Positions 17,608-30,780 of a stretch of 64,000 nt of DNA are shown here, one piece after another; position 1 is the stretch's first letter, and every line of letters starts with the position of its first letter. This DNA comes from Vulcanimicrobium alpinum. Lineage in GTDB: Bacteria > Vulcanimicrobiota > Vulcanimicrobiia > Vulcanimicrobiales > Vulcanimicrobiaceae. The notes beneath the pieces were generated by a model. It searched no databases. It was not told the DNA's origin and saw only the letters and a program-made list of their open reading frames with translations. Location of the stretch: contig NZ_AP025523.1 in assembly GCF_027923555.1 (NCBI RefSeq), positions 1,926,484 to 1,990,483 on the forward strand, written 5' to 3'. The translations under genes and the position numbers were made by a program.

Positions 17608-18143
17608 GTGACGGTGCGGCTGTTCGTTGCGGTCGATCTCCTTGCGGAGACGCGTGCTGCCTGCGCGCGCGCAGCGGCGCAGCTGCGCGAGCGCGGCGTC
17701 GCAGCACGCTGGACGCCGCCGGAAACTATCACCTGACCGTGGCATTCCTCGGCGACGTCGCACCGGCCCTGATCGAATGGGTTGCCGAAAGCATCCGCGC
17801 GGCAGCCGGGCGCAGCGACAGGTTCGCGGTCCCGATCGACCGCGTCGGGACGTTCTCCGTCGGCACCCGCGTGCATGTCATCTGGGCCGGCCCGTCGGAT
17901 CCGGTCGCCGGCTTCACGCACCGCGTTGAGACGATTCGGGCGGCGCTTGCGCCGCTCGGCTTTTCCTTCGATGCGCACGTAGAACCGCATGTGACCCTCG
18001 CGCGCAACGCACGGGGCGGTGCTCTCCCGGCGGTCGATCCGCCCGCAAGCAGCATCGACGCTCGCGCGCTGACGCTGTTCTCTTCGCACCTCGATCCGCA
18101 CGGAAGCACCTATCACGTCCTCGATCGCTTTCCGCTGCGCTGA
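17608..18143 (+). pseudogene. thpR: RNA 2',3'-cyclic phosphodiesterase (2'-5' RNA ligase family), frameshifted
   Basis: The gene encodes a 2H phosphoesterase of about 179 residues if one frameshift is mended. It begins MTVRLFVAVDLLAETRAA (GTG start) and runs in frame to RWTPPE. A single missing A in the run at 17723-17725 then sends the frame to a stop at 17736. In the next frame it resumes as NYHLTVAFLGDV, the expected continuation (WTPPENYHLTVAFLG). Both catalytic His-x-Thr motifs are present, HLT just after the break and HVT in EPHVTLARNA. The lesion is a shortened A run (AAAA to AAA), so a sequencing error is possible. There is no canonical -1 slippery heptamer, so programmed frameshifting is unlikely. 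Confidence 0.85.
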
Positions 18144-18194
18144 CGGCTCCGGTCGATGCGAGCAACCGGGCGTAACGTGGGAACAGCGGGCGGG

Positions 18195-19899
18195 ATGGAA
18201 GCGCGATCGACGCCGGGCGAAGCATCCCGATATCGCATCGGCAGCGTGCTCGGAGCGGGCGGGATGGCGACCGTCTCGCGCGCCTACGATACGCTGCTGC
18301 AGCGCGACGTCGCCGTCAAAACGCTCCCGCCCCGGATCGATTTGGACGGCCCGGCGCGGGAACGGCTGCTCGTCGAGGCGCGCGCCGCCGCCGCGCTCGT
18401 CCACCCGAACGTCGTTGCGGTCTACGACGTCCTCGTCGACGAAGGGCCGGCGATCGTGATGGAGTTCGTCGGCGGCGGATCGCTGGCGGCGTTGCTGCGC
18501 CGATGCGGTTCGCTCGAACCCCGACGTGCCGTCGTGTATGCGCGACAGATCGCGTCGGCGCTGACGGCAGCCCACGATCGCGGCATCCTCCATCGCGACA
18601 TCACCGTCGAACATCCTGATCTCGCCGGACGGCGAACGCGCGAAAGTCGCCGACTTCGGAATCGCCAGCCTCGAGAGCAGCGACGAACTGGCGCTCACCC
18701 AGCCCGGACGCATGCTCGGGAGCGCGCAGTATTTTTCACCCGAGCAGGCGCAAGGGCTGCCGCTCGCCCCCGCCTCCGATCTGTACAGCCTCGGCGTCGT
18801 GCTGCACGAAATGCTGACCGGTTCGCTGCCGTTCGCCGCAAACGATCCGATCGCGAGCGCCGTCGCACACGTGACCGCGCCGACGCCGTCGCGCGAAGCG
18901 TTGTCGCGCGCAATGCCGCCGGAGCTCGCCGCGATCGTCCATCGGCTGCTGCGCAAAGACCCCGCGGAGCGATTCACCGCCGCCCGCGATCTCGACGTCG
19001 CTCTCGCCGCCGTCGAAGCAGTTCCGCAACGCGCCGCTGATGCGGCCGGTCTTGGGAACATGCCGCATACACGTGCGGCACGCCGCGCTCGCGGAGGATC
19101 CGATGCGCCGGCGGCACGCCCTGGTAACGGAGCCGGCGATCCGCATCCCGCTCGCGTTGTTCGCGAACGATCGGACACACCGCCGCTGCACCCCCTTCGC
19201 CAGCGAGTGCGCGTTCCGTCAGCAAACCGCACTCCGTTTGCAGCGTGGACGTCGACGACGCGCATGCGGGAATGGACGCGTCACGCGACCGAAGCATTCG
19301 CAGAACATCGAACCGCGCTCGTGCTCACCGCGATCGCGGCCGCCCTCGTGTTCGCGATCGTCTGGGCAGGGACGCGGACGCCGGCGATCGCCCTTGCCGA
19401 CGTGCGCCGCACGCAAGTTCTGCACGCCCGTGCAGCCCTCGCCGCGCGCGGCCTCGTGTCGTCGGCCGTCGAACGCCCGGACGTCGCCGTCCCTGCGGGA
19501 AGCGTGATCGATCAGCAGCCGATCGCGGGTACGGCCGTGCATCGCGGTGACCGGGTGCGCCTCGTCGTCAGCAGCGGGCCGCCGCTCGTGACGGTGCCGG
19601 AACCGCGCGGCCGCAGCTACGCCGAGGCGCGCGCAGCGCTGGCGCGCCTGCCGCTCGCGTCGACGTTCGAAGCACGCATCTCCGGAGCGCCGGCCGACAC
19701 GGTGCTGGCCGAGGATCCGCAACCCGGAGCGCACGTGAAACCGGGAAGCGCGGAGATGGTCGTCATCTCGACCGGTCCGCAACCGGCGTTCGACGGCTAC
19801 GGCGGGTACGATCCCGGCGCAGGACCGGCGGGCCGGCAAAAACACGGCCGTTTCGCCCCCGGCGCGGGAGAAAACGGCGGCGGAGTCGGCGGCGACTGA
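18195..19899 (+). pseudogene. PASTA-domain Ser/Thr protein kinase, frameshifted in the catalytic loop
   Basis: PknB-like receptor kinase broken by a frameshift at 18603. Frame 1 (from ATG 18195) gives the glycine loop VLGAGGMATVSRAYD, the catalytic Lys in DVAVKTLPP, and HRDI. The sequence then lacks two bases of the expected Lys codon (ATC A CCG instead of ATC AAA CCG). The rest continues in another frame as PSNILISPDGE, VADFGIASLE (DFG) and GSAQYFSPEQAQG. After the kinase domain come a basic linker, one transmembrane helix (TALVLTAIAAALVFAIVWAG), two PASTA repeats (about 19396-19775) and a Gly-rich tail. Such kinases usually sense cell-wall fragments. As read, the protein would end soon after HRDI. 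An A-run deletion suggests either real decay or a base-calling error. Confidence 0.85.
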
Positions 19900-19996
19900 G
19901 CGAGGTCCGACGACGGCGATGAGCGGCGGCGAAAGACGGCGGCGGCGATGACGGCTGCGGCGGAGACGCGGGCGACCGGCGGCGAAAGCATATGCG

Positions 19997-21205
19997 GTGG
20001 ACGCACTGCGCGACGATCGTTCAGAATTGCTGCTCGTCCTCGCGCGCGGCTTGCATCAAGCGGGTCTGCCGACCGACACCATCGAGCAGACGCTGCGTGA
20101 CGTCGCACTGACGCTCGGCGTCATCCTTCAGGTCAACGTCCTCCCGACCAGCATCACGCTCGCCGTCGGTGCGGGCTTCGCGCAGCAATTGGTAATCGTG
20201 CGCCTCGAGCCGGGGCAGCTTCATCTTCGCAAGCTCGCGCTTCTCGACGGCGTGCTGGGAACATTGCGATCCGGCGCCGACCCGGCCGCCGTGCTCGCGG
20301 AGATCGCCGCAGTCGACACCGTCGAACGTCCGGATCCGGTGCCGATCACGATCGGCGCGTACGCGATGCTCTCGTGCGGAACCGCACTGCTCCTCGGCGG
20401 CGCACGCAACGAAGTCGTCGTCTCGACGCTGGGCGGAATTGCGATCGGCGCGATCGCCGCGCTCGCGCAGCGGTCGCGGCGGGTATCGCGCGTGTACGAG
20501 ATCTCGGCCGCGTTCGTCGCGACGGTGATCGTCGCTCTCTGGGAACGCTTCATCGGACCGATCGCGCTCTACGTGGCGATCATCGCCGGCGTCGTGCAGC
20601 TGCTTCCCGGCTATTCGCTGACGACGGCGCTCAGCGAACTCGCGAACCGCAACCTCGTCTCGGGCACCTCGCGTCTGGGCGGCGTCCTGGTCACGTTGCT
20701 CTCCCTCGGCTGCGGTTTTGCTCTCGGTGCGGGACTGACGGGAAACGCGATCTTCAACGGCCCGACCGTGAGCCCGGGCCACGTGACGCCGCTGACCACG
20801 ACGGCCGCTGCCGTGCTCATGGCGCTCGCCATCGCCATGATGCTGCACGCGCGTTATCGCGACCTCGGCTGGATCGTGGCGTCGTGCGGCGCGACGATCG
20901 CGCTGGCGCGGACGCTGCCGCTGCTCGGCATCACCCAGACGGCGCCGTTCGCGACCGCGTTTGCGATCGGTCTGCTGGCGACGCTCGCGGCCCGCTATCT
21001 GCGCATCCCTCCGCCGATCGTCCTCGTCCCGTCGTTGCTGGTGCTCGTCCCGGGCTCGCTGTCATACGAAAGCTTCCTGTATGTCTTCCAGGCCGACGCC
21101 ACCGATGCGCTCTCGCTCGCCGTGCGGGCACTGCTCGCCGCCATCCTCATCGTCGCGGGTTTCCTGACCTCGCAGCTCCTCGCCCCCGCGGAACGGCACG
21201 CATAG
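19997..21205 (+). CDS. ThrE-like threonine/serine exporter family protein
   Basis: The 402-residue integral membrane protein matches the ThrE/YjjP-YjjB architecture in one chain. The N-terminal part (about 1-115, starting LLLVLARGLHQAGLPTDTIEQTL) is the cytoplasmic DUF1212 section. About ten hydrophobic segments follow, including the conserved LLPGYSLTTALSELANRNLVSGTSRL. The second half (IPPPIVLVPSLLVLVPGS) matches the ThrE_2 part. The family exports Thr and Ser in Corynebacterium; in many bacteria the substrate is unknown. The start is a GTG at 19997 without a strong ribosome-binding site. It lies 97 nt downstream of the kinase gene on the same strand. Confidence 0.85.
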   Translation: MDALRDDRSELLLVLARGLHQAGLPTDTIEQTLRDVALTLGVILQVNVLPTSITLAVGAGFAQQLVIVRLEPGQLHLRKLALLDGVLGTLRSGADPAAVLAEIAAVDTVERPDPVPITIGAYAMLSCGTALLLGGARNEVVVSTLGGIAIGAIAALAQRSRRVSRVYEISAAFVATVIVALWERFIGPIALYVAIIAGVVQLLPGYSLTTALSELANRNLVSGTSRLGGVLVTLLSLGCGFALGAGLTGNAIFNGPTVSPGHVTPLTTTAAAVLMALAIAMMLHARYRDLGWIVASCGATIALARTLPLLGITQTAPFATAFAIGLLATLAARYLRIPPPIVLVPSLLVLVPGSLSYESFLYVFQADATDALSLAVRALLAAILIVAGFLTSQLLAPAERHA

Positions 21206-21259
21206 CGCTCCACCGATACCATTGCACCGGACGCCCGTGAGGGGTACGATGCGCTCGAC

Positions 21260-21928
21260 ATGGCCTATCTCCGAATCGTCTCGCCGCCGCTCGAACACGC
21301 GACCAAACAGCGCCTGGTCGAGGAGCTGACCGCGCTCACCGCGCGCCATTTTCCCGGACGCGAGCCGCAGCGCACCGCGATCCACTTCATCCCATTCGAT
21401 GAATCAGATTTTGCGAGCGGCGGCCGTTTTGCCGGCGACGACGACACGTACGCCGCGCACCTGGACGCCTCGACGCCGCGGATCGGCGAAGAAACGCGCG
21501 CGGCGCTTCTGCGCGAACTCGCCATTGCGCTCTCCGACGTCTTCGCCGACGACGAAGATCAGCGCTGGCACGTCACGGTCCGCCTCCACACCTACGACGC
21601 CGATCACGCAGCCTTCGTGGAAGCGGCGGATGCCGGCGACGCCGGTGCTTCCGATATCGACCGGTCCGTCCTGAGCGAGGACGATGAAAGCGACGCGCCC
21701 CAGGAAGTCGACGGCGAGGGGCGTCGCGGCGGGGGCTGGCTCCTCTGGGCGGGGTTCGCGATCGGCGCGGTCGCCGCGTATCGTTGGTTGAGCGATCGGC
21801 TCGCGACCGACGTCGAAGTGGACGCGGCACCGCCTGTCCGCGATCTGCACGGCGAAGCAGTGGACGCCGGCGAGCCCGATCCGCGCACGTCGACAGCCCC
21901 GGCAGCGCCTTCGGACGCCGGACCGTAG
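21260..21928 (+). CDS. Membrane-anchored tautomerase-like protein lacking Pro-1
   Basis: The 222-residue product has an N-terminal region of about 118 residues that reads like two fused 4-oxalocrotonate-tautomerase units. The first unit is YLRIVSPPLEHATKQRLVEE...TAIHFIPFDESDFASGG. The second unit is RIGEETRAALLRELAIALSD...WHVTVRLHTYD. Tautomerases use an N-terminal proline exposed by Met removal; here residue 2 is Ala, so classical catalysis is not expected. An acidic linker (about 121-153) follows, then a single hydrophobic segment (GGGWLLWAGFAIGAVAAYRW, about 157-174) and an acidic, Pro/Ala-rich tail. The fusion to a membrane anchor is unusual. The fold assignment is by pattern only. It is 54 nt after the ThrE-like gene. 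Confidence 0.6.
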   Translation: MAYLRIVSPPLEHATKQRLVEELTALTARHFPGREPQRTAIHFIPFDESDFASGGRFAGDDDTYAAHLDASTPRIGEETRAALLRELAIALSDVFADDEDQRWHVTVRLHTYDADHAAFVEAADAGDAGASDIDRSVLSEDDESDAPQEVDGEGRRGGGWLLWAGFAIGAVAAYRWLSDRLATDVEVDAAPPVRDLHGEAVDAGEPDPRTSTAPAAPSDAGP

Positions 21929-21981
21929 GGTCGCGAACGACTGCGTTCCCCGGTCCGCCGGCTCGATCCCGAGAAACGCCG

Positions 21982-22015
21982 GAAGCCCGCTCGATCATCG
22001 CTGATCGGCGGGCTT
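21982..22015 (-). terminator. Stem-loop at the end of the rRNA operon
   Basis: The stem GAAGCCCGC/GCGGGCTTC, with an inner CGATCA/TGATCG arm, starts 16 nt after the 5S gene. It lacks a proper U tract on the minus strand but is the obvious termination or processing hairpin. Confidence 0.7.
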
Positions 22016-22030
22016 CTGGTTACGGATTAT

Positions 22031-22145
<115 letters not shown>

Positions 22146-22207
22146 AACTTGATCCGCACCGCGACGCCGAGCCGAAGCTCGAGGCTAGTCGCGGGCGAAA
22201 GCTGCAC

Positions 22208-22232
22208 AGAGAAGAACTTCCATGGGCCAAAC
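22208..22232 (-). other. 3' arm of the 23S precursor processing stem
   Basis: These 25 nt are complementary to 25391-25415 in the 16S-23S spacer, with one G-U wobble and one mismatch. Together they enclose the 23S gene, as expected for an RNase III-type processing stem. Confidence 0.8.
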
Positions 22233-22252
22233 GATTGCGTTCATTTAGCGTA

Positions 22253-25323
<3,071 letters not shown>

Positions 25324-25390
25324 ACGCGTTCAAAGGAACACAATTTTTGAAATTGCAGCCCATGGCTCTTCACCATGGACCCGCTCTCAT

Positions 25391-25415
25391 GTTTGGCACA
25401 TGAAAGTTCTTCTCT
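25391..25415 (-). other. 5' arm of the 23S precursor processing stem
   Basis: Pairs with 22208-22232 over 25 nt (one wobble, one mismatch), bracketing the 23S rRNA. Confidence 0.8.
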
Positions 25416-25418
25416 ATG

Positions 25419-25434
25419 CAGTTTTCAAGGAACG
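25419..25434 (-). promoter_or_regulatory. boxA-like antitermination motif in the spacer
   Basis: CGTTCCTTGAAAACTG (minus strand) is identical over 16 nt to the motif in the 16S leader at 27544-27559. It resembles the boxA sequence (TGCTCTTTGAAAA) that recruits NusB/NusE for rRNA antitermination. Confidence 0.75.
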
Positions 25435-25514
25435 AGGTCGATACTCCGCGGCGCCGGCGATCGCATCGATGAACGAGCGAATCGCAAAAGCGCCTCGAGG
25501 CCGAACCCTCAAAG

Positions 25515-25528
25515 CTGAACAGTGCAGT
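25515..25528 (-). other. 3' arm of the 16S precursor processing stem
   Basis: ACTGCACTGTTCAG on the minus strand is perfectly complementary over 14 nt to the leader at 27533-27546. It encloses the 16S rRNA. Confidence 0.8.
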
Positions 25529-25747
25529 CCCGACCGTGGTTTCAGCACAAGGCTGACCCTGCGATCATACGGGAGACTCTCGTTGAGAGAGCCGCGCAAC
25601 CGATGCTGAAAAACATCGGGCTCTTCGTTCTCATCCGACCCTTAGCCAGAACTGGCCGGGCGAACCCCGAACTACGAGCATCGTCTGTGGTCGACCTAGA
25701 ATGTCCGCCGTCGCGATCGCGCTAGGCGAGATCCAACGACATGGACT

Positions 25748-27254
<1,507 letters not shown>

Positions 27255-27636
27255 ATATCATGGAGCTTTTGACAGCTCTATCTTCGCTGACAATTCGCTC
27301 GCCGATCACTCGACGAACGTTCGCCCGATCTGCGAAATCGGGCTCGCCGGTGCCTTGCGGCATCCGGCGTCGTCATAAACTTGTTTCGGGACCCGATGCC
27401 TTGCTGCGGAACCCCGGTGGAGCCGGGAGGCCGCGACATCGAGCCCTGCTCTCGCGACCGAACAAACAAAAACGCGGCCCATTCGGAACCGCGCACTGCC
27501 TGAACGGGCGGAGACCCACAGACTTATGCGCTACTGCACTGTTCAGTTTTCAAGGAACGGACGCTTCCGCCAAGCCCTTTTCGGACCGGATCTTTGACCG
27601 CACCGGAGAGGCGAGGCGTCAGAGTCAACGAGGGAT
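27255..27636 (-). other. 16S rRNA leader
   Basis: About 380 nt of transcribed leader between the promoter and 16S. It contains the boxA-like motif at 27544-27559 and the 5' arm of the 16S processing stem at 27533-27546. No credible gene on either strand; an open frame across 27260-27877 is a by-product of GC content. Confidence 0.75.
27533..27559 (-). promoter_or_regulatory. Leader boxA-like motif overlapping the 16S stem arm
   Basis: CGTTCCTTGAAAACTG (27544-27559, minus) runs directly into CTGAACAGTGCAGT (27533-27546), which pairs with the spacer at 25515-25528. The boxA-like 16-mer is repeated identically in the spacer. Confidence 0.75.
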
Positions 27637-27665
27637 AGACTACCACCGCGTGTCTACCATGTCAA
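27637..27665 (-). promoter_or_regulatory. rRNA operon promoter
   Basis: A perfect -35 TTGACA (27660-27665, minus) and a -10 TAGTCT (27637-27642), 17 nt apart. Transcription should start near 27630. Confidence 0.8.
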
Positions 27666-27682
27666 CACTCCGCGGGGTGGTG

Positions 27683-27691
27683 TTATCCACA
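27683..27691 (+). promoter_or_regulatory. Perfect DnaA-box 9-mer upstream of the rRNA promoter
   Basis: TTATCCACA, the consensus DnaA box, lies 18 bp upstream of the rRNA -35 element. It is single and not in a cluster, so it may be a regulatory site or chance. Confidence 0.35.
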
Positions 27692-27803
27692 AGTCCATCC
27701 ACTCGCGATTCCACCGGCTTCTCCACGGCCTTCTGCACAAGTAACTCGGCAGAGCGGCCTGCCGTGTCGCCTCCTTATAAAGCGCGAGGCCTCGCCGCCG
27801 GCG

Positions 27804-29408
27804 CTAGTCCATTCCGGCCGCGAGGTCGTCGGCGGCGTGAGCCGCGATCTTCCGCGAGATCGACTTGCCCTGGCTGAAGAGGAGCAGGTAGTCGTACCCG
27901 CCGGCCTTCGAATCGGTCCCGCTCATGTTGAAACCGCCGAACGGCTGCCCGCCCACCAGCGCACCCGTGCACTTGCGGTTCAGGTACAGGTTGCCGACGA
28001 AAAACTCGGCCTCGGCCCGCCGCAGCCGCTCCTCGCTGCGGGAAAAGACGGCGCCGGTCAAGCCGAACTCGGTGTCGTTGGCGATCCGCAGGGCGTCATC
28101 GTAGTCGGCGGCCTTGATCACCGCCAGCACCGGGCCGAAGATCTCTTCTTGCGCGATCCGCGCCCGCGGGTCAACATCGGCGATCGCGGTCGGTGCGATG
28201 TAGAAGCCGTCCCCGGAGATCCGGGTGCCGCCGGTCAGGAGCCGGCCTTCGCCCCGCCCGATCTCGACGTACCCGAGAATCTTGTCGACCGCCTTCTGGT
28301 TGATCACCGGGCCGACGTCGGGGTTCGAGGCCGGATCGCCGACCCGCAGGGACTCGACCGCCGGGACGAGCTTGGCGAGGAACGCGTCGTAGACGCGGGC
28401 GTCGACGATCGCGCGCGAGCACGCCGAGCACTTCTGGCCGGCGAACCCGTAGGCAGAGACGACGACGCCCGCGACGGCCGCGTCGAGGTCGGCATCGTCG
28501 GCGACGACGATCGCGTCCTTGCCGCCCATCTCGGCGATCACGCGTTTGATCCAGCGCTGGCCGGGTGCGGTTTTCGCCGCCAGCTCGTTGATCCGCAGTC
28601 CGACTCCCTTCGAGCCGGTGAACGCAATGAAGCGGGTCCGCGGATCGGTGACCAGCTGCTCCCCGACGGTGGGCCCGTCGCCGGGGACGAAGTTCAGGAC
28701 GCCCGGCGGAAGCCCAAGATCGTGCATCAGGTCGACGAAGTGCGCCGCGATCACCGCGGCGTCCGGGGAGGGCTTGAGGATAGCGGTGTTCCCCGTGACG
28801 ATCGCCGCCGCCGACATCCCGGCCATGATCGCGAAGGCGAAGTTCCAGGGCGGGATGACGACGCCGACGCCCAGCGGCAGATAGACGAGGCGGTTGCGCT
28901 CGCCGGCGATCGGCGTCAGTGGCGGCGGCTCGGCCAGGCGCAGTGCCTCGCGCGCGTAAAACTCGAGAAAGTCGATCGCCTCGGCGGTGTCGGCATCCGC
29001 CTCGATCCAGGGCTTGCCGACCTCGAGGACGAGCAGCGCGTTCCAGTCGTCCCTCGTCGCGCGTATCCGCTCGGCGGCGCGGAACAGAAACTCGGCGCGT
29101 TCCGCCGCCGGCGTGAACTTCCAGGTGCCGAACCGCTCGGCGGCCGCGTCGAGGGCGCGCGACGCCTGCTCGGGCATTGCTTCGTCCACGTCGCCGACGA
29201 TCTCGCTCGGGCGCGCCGGATTGACCGACGGGATCGTGCGCCCGCCGTGCAGGCGTTCGCCGTAGATCACCAGCGGGTAGCGGCGACCAAGCCGCTCGCG
29301 GGCGCGCGCGATCGCGGCTTCCAGCGACGCACGGTCCGCCGGTGCGGAGAAATCGCGGATCGGTTCGTTGCGGAACGGGGCGGCTGCGCGCGGTGCGATG
29401 GTCGTCAT
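27804..29408 (-). CDS. pruA: L-glutamate gamma-semialdehyde (1-pyrroline-5-carboxylate) dehydrogenase
   Basis: NAD+-dependent enzyme that finishes proline and ornithine breakdown by oxidising glutamate semialdehyde to glutamate. The 534-residue product is an ALDH-superfamily protein of the RocA/PutA-C type. It has VVIPPWNFAFAIMAGM near the Rossmann start, FIAFTGSKGVGLRINELAA, the general-base stretch IAEMGGKDAIVV, and the catalytic-Cys stretch YGFAGQKCSACSRAIV. EEIFGPVLAVIK and GGQPFGGFNMSGTDSKAGG lie near the end. The start was set at the ATG at 29408 with GGAGG about 10 nt upstream. No proline dehydrogenase is nearby; lhgO is divergent across 95 nt. Confidence 0.95.
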   Translation of the reverse strand: MTTIAPRAAAPFRNEPIRDFSAPADRASLEAAIARARERLGRRYPLVIYGERLHGGRTIPSVNPARPSEIVGDVDEAMPEQASRALDAAAERFGTWKFTPAAERAEFLFRAAERIRATRDDWNALLVLEVGKPWIEADADTAEAIDFLEFYAREALRLAEPPPLTPIAGERNRLVYLPLGVGVVIPPWNFAFAIMAGMSAAAIVTGNTAILKPSPDAAVIAAHFVDLMHDLGLPPGVLNFVPGDGPTVGEQLVTDPRTRFIAFTGSKGVGLRINELAAKTAPGQRWIKRVIAEMGGKDAIVVADDADLDAAVAGVVVSAYGFAGQKCSACSRAIVDARVYDAFLAKLVPAVESLRVGDPASNPDVGPVINQKAVDKILGYVEIGRGEGRLLTGGTRISGDGFYIAPTAIADVDPRARIAQEEIFGPVLAVIKAADYDDALRIANDTEFGLTGAVFSRSEERLRRAEAEFFVGNLYLNRKCTGALVGGQPFGGFNMSGTDSKAGGYDYLLLFSQGKSISRKIAAHAADDLAAGMD

Positions 29409-29503
29409 GGCCGGAGTCCCTCCGCGCCCGCGCGCGCCGGTCCCTGCCGCACCGCGAACGCGCGGCGGGCACGCGCGGAGTGCGGCGAGAAACGAACGCG
29501 ACC

Positions 29504-30727
29504 ATGATCTACGACATCGCCGTTGTCGGCGGAGGCATCGTCGGGCTCGCAACGACGCGCGAACTGCTTCTTCGTCATCCGCACCTTCGCGTCGCCAACG
29601 TCGAAAAGGAAGACGTCTGGAGCAAGCATCAGACCGGTCACAACAGCGGCGTGATCCACTCCGGCATCTACTACAAGCCGGGTTCGTTCAAAGCGAAGCT
29701 GTGCACCGAAGGGCGCAAGCTGGCGTGGGAGTACTGCGATGCGAAGGGGATCGAGTACCGCAACGTCGGCAAGCTGATCGTCGCGACCGACGCATCGGAG
29801 CTCGGCCGGCTCGACGACCTCATGGTGCGCGGACAGCAGAACGGTGTCGAAGGGCTCGAGATGCTCGATGCCGCGCAGATCGCCGAACGCGAGCCGCACT
29901 GCCGCGGGATCAAAGCGATCTTCTCGCCCGTCACCGGGATCGTCGACTGGGGTCTGGTCGCGCGCACGTACGGCGAGGACGCGAAAGAAGCCGGCGCCGA
30001 CATGTATCTCGGCCACCTGGTGACCGCGATCGAACGCCGCGGCGGCGTCACCGTGCTGCGGACGCCGAAGGGCGAGATCCAAGCGAAATCGGTGATCACC
30101 TGCGGCGGGCTCTACAGCGACCGGCTCGGACGGATGACCGGCGGCGAACGCGATCCGAAGATCGTGCCGTTCCGCGGCGACTATCTGATCCTGAAACCCG
30201 AGAAGTCGTACTTGGTGAAAGGGAACATCTACCCCGTGCCGGATCCGGAGTTTCCGTTTCTCGGCGTGCACTTCACGCCGCGCATGGACGGATCGATCTG
30301 GCTCGGACCCAACGCCGTCCTCGCGTTCGCGCGCGAAGGCTACTCGTTCTTCGAGATCAATCCGATCGAGTTGTGGGACGCGCTCACGTATCCCGGGTTC
30401 TTCAAACTCGCGACGAAGTATTGGAAGACCGGTGCCGGCGAGATGTACCGCGATCTCGTGCGCGACGCGTACGTCCAGGCGCTGCAGCGGTACATTCCGG
30501 AACTGCGTCCCGAAGACTGCCTGCCGGGACCGGCCGGAGTCCGCGCGCAGGCGATGGCGGCCGACGGTTCGCTCGTGGACGACTTCGTCTTCGAAGGCAG
30601 CGAAGGCGTCGTGCACGTGCGCAACGCGCCCTCACCCGCGGCGACGTCCTCGCTTGCGATCGGGAAATACATCGCCGACGACGCCGAGACGCGCTTCGAT
30701 CTGAGCAAGCCCGCGATCGGGGTGTGA
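29504..30727 (+). CDS. lhgO: L-2-hydroxyglutarate oxidase/dehydrogenase
   Basis: FAD enzyme that oxidises L-2-hydroxyglutarate to 2-oxoglutarate, usually passing electrons to quinone. The 407-residue product opens with the dinucleotide-binding IYDIAVVGGGIVGLATTREL. Family hallmarks are HQTGHNSGVIHSGIYYKPGS just after it, FSPVTGIVDWGLVARTYGED, PVPDPEFPFLGVHFTPRMDG, WLGPNAVLAFAREGYSF and GPAGVRAQAM. The C-terminus has HVRNAPSPAATSSLAIGKYI. The ATG at 29504 was chosen because the FAD motif starts directly after it. It diverges from pruA; both feed carbon into the glutamate/2-oxoglutarate pool, so common control through the shared 95-nt gap is plausible. Confidence 0.95.
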   Translation: MIYDIAVVGGGIVGLATTRELLLRHPHLRVANVEKEDVWSKHQTGHNSGVIHSGIYYKPGSFKAKLCTEGRKLAWEYCDAKGIEYRNVGKLIVATDASELGRLDDLMVRGQQNGVEGLEMLDAAQIAEREPHCRGIKAIFSPVTGIVDWGLVARTYGEDAKEAGADMYLGHLVTAIERRGGVTVLRTPKGEIQAKSVITCGGLYSDRLGRMTGGERDPKIVPFRGDYLILKPEKSYLVKGNIYPVPDPEFPFLGVHFTPRMDGSIWLGPNAVLAFAREGYSFFEINPIELWDALTYPGFFKLATKYWKTGAGEMYRDLVRDAYVQALQRYIPELRPEDCLPGPAGVRAQAMAADGSLVDDFVFEGSEGVVHVRNAPSPAATSSLAIGKYIADDAETRFDLSKPAIGV

Positions 30728-30780
30728 CCCGCGTGCAGGCTCGGCGATGCGGCAAGGCGCGGCACGGCACGAGCGCGTAG

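Noticed and set aside
17720-17740. Programmed -1 frameshift in thpR
   Set aside because: No X XXY YYZ slippery heptamer or following pseudoknot is evident; a lost A explains the break more simply.
27260-27877. A 205-codon plus-strand frame across the rRNA leader and promoter
   Set aside because: It overlaps the promoter, boxA-like motif and processing arm and the 3' end of pruA; the product has no family features.
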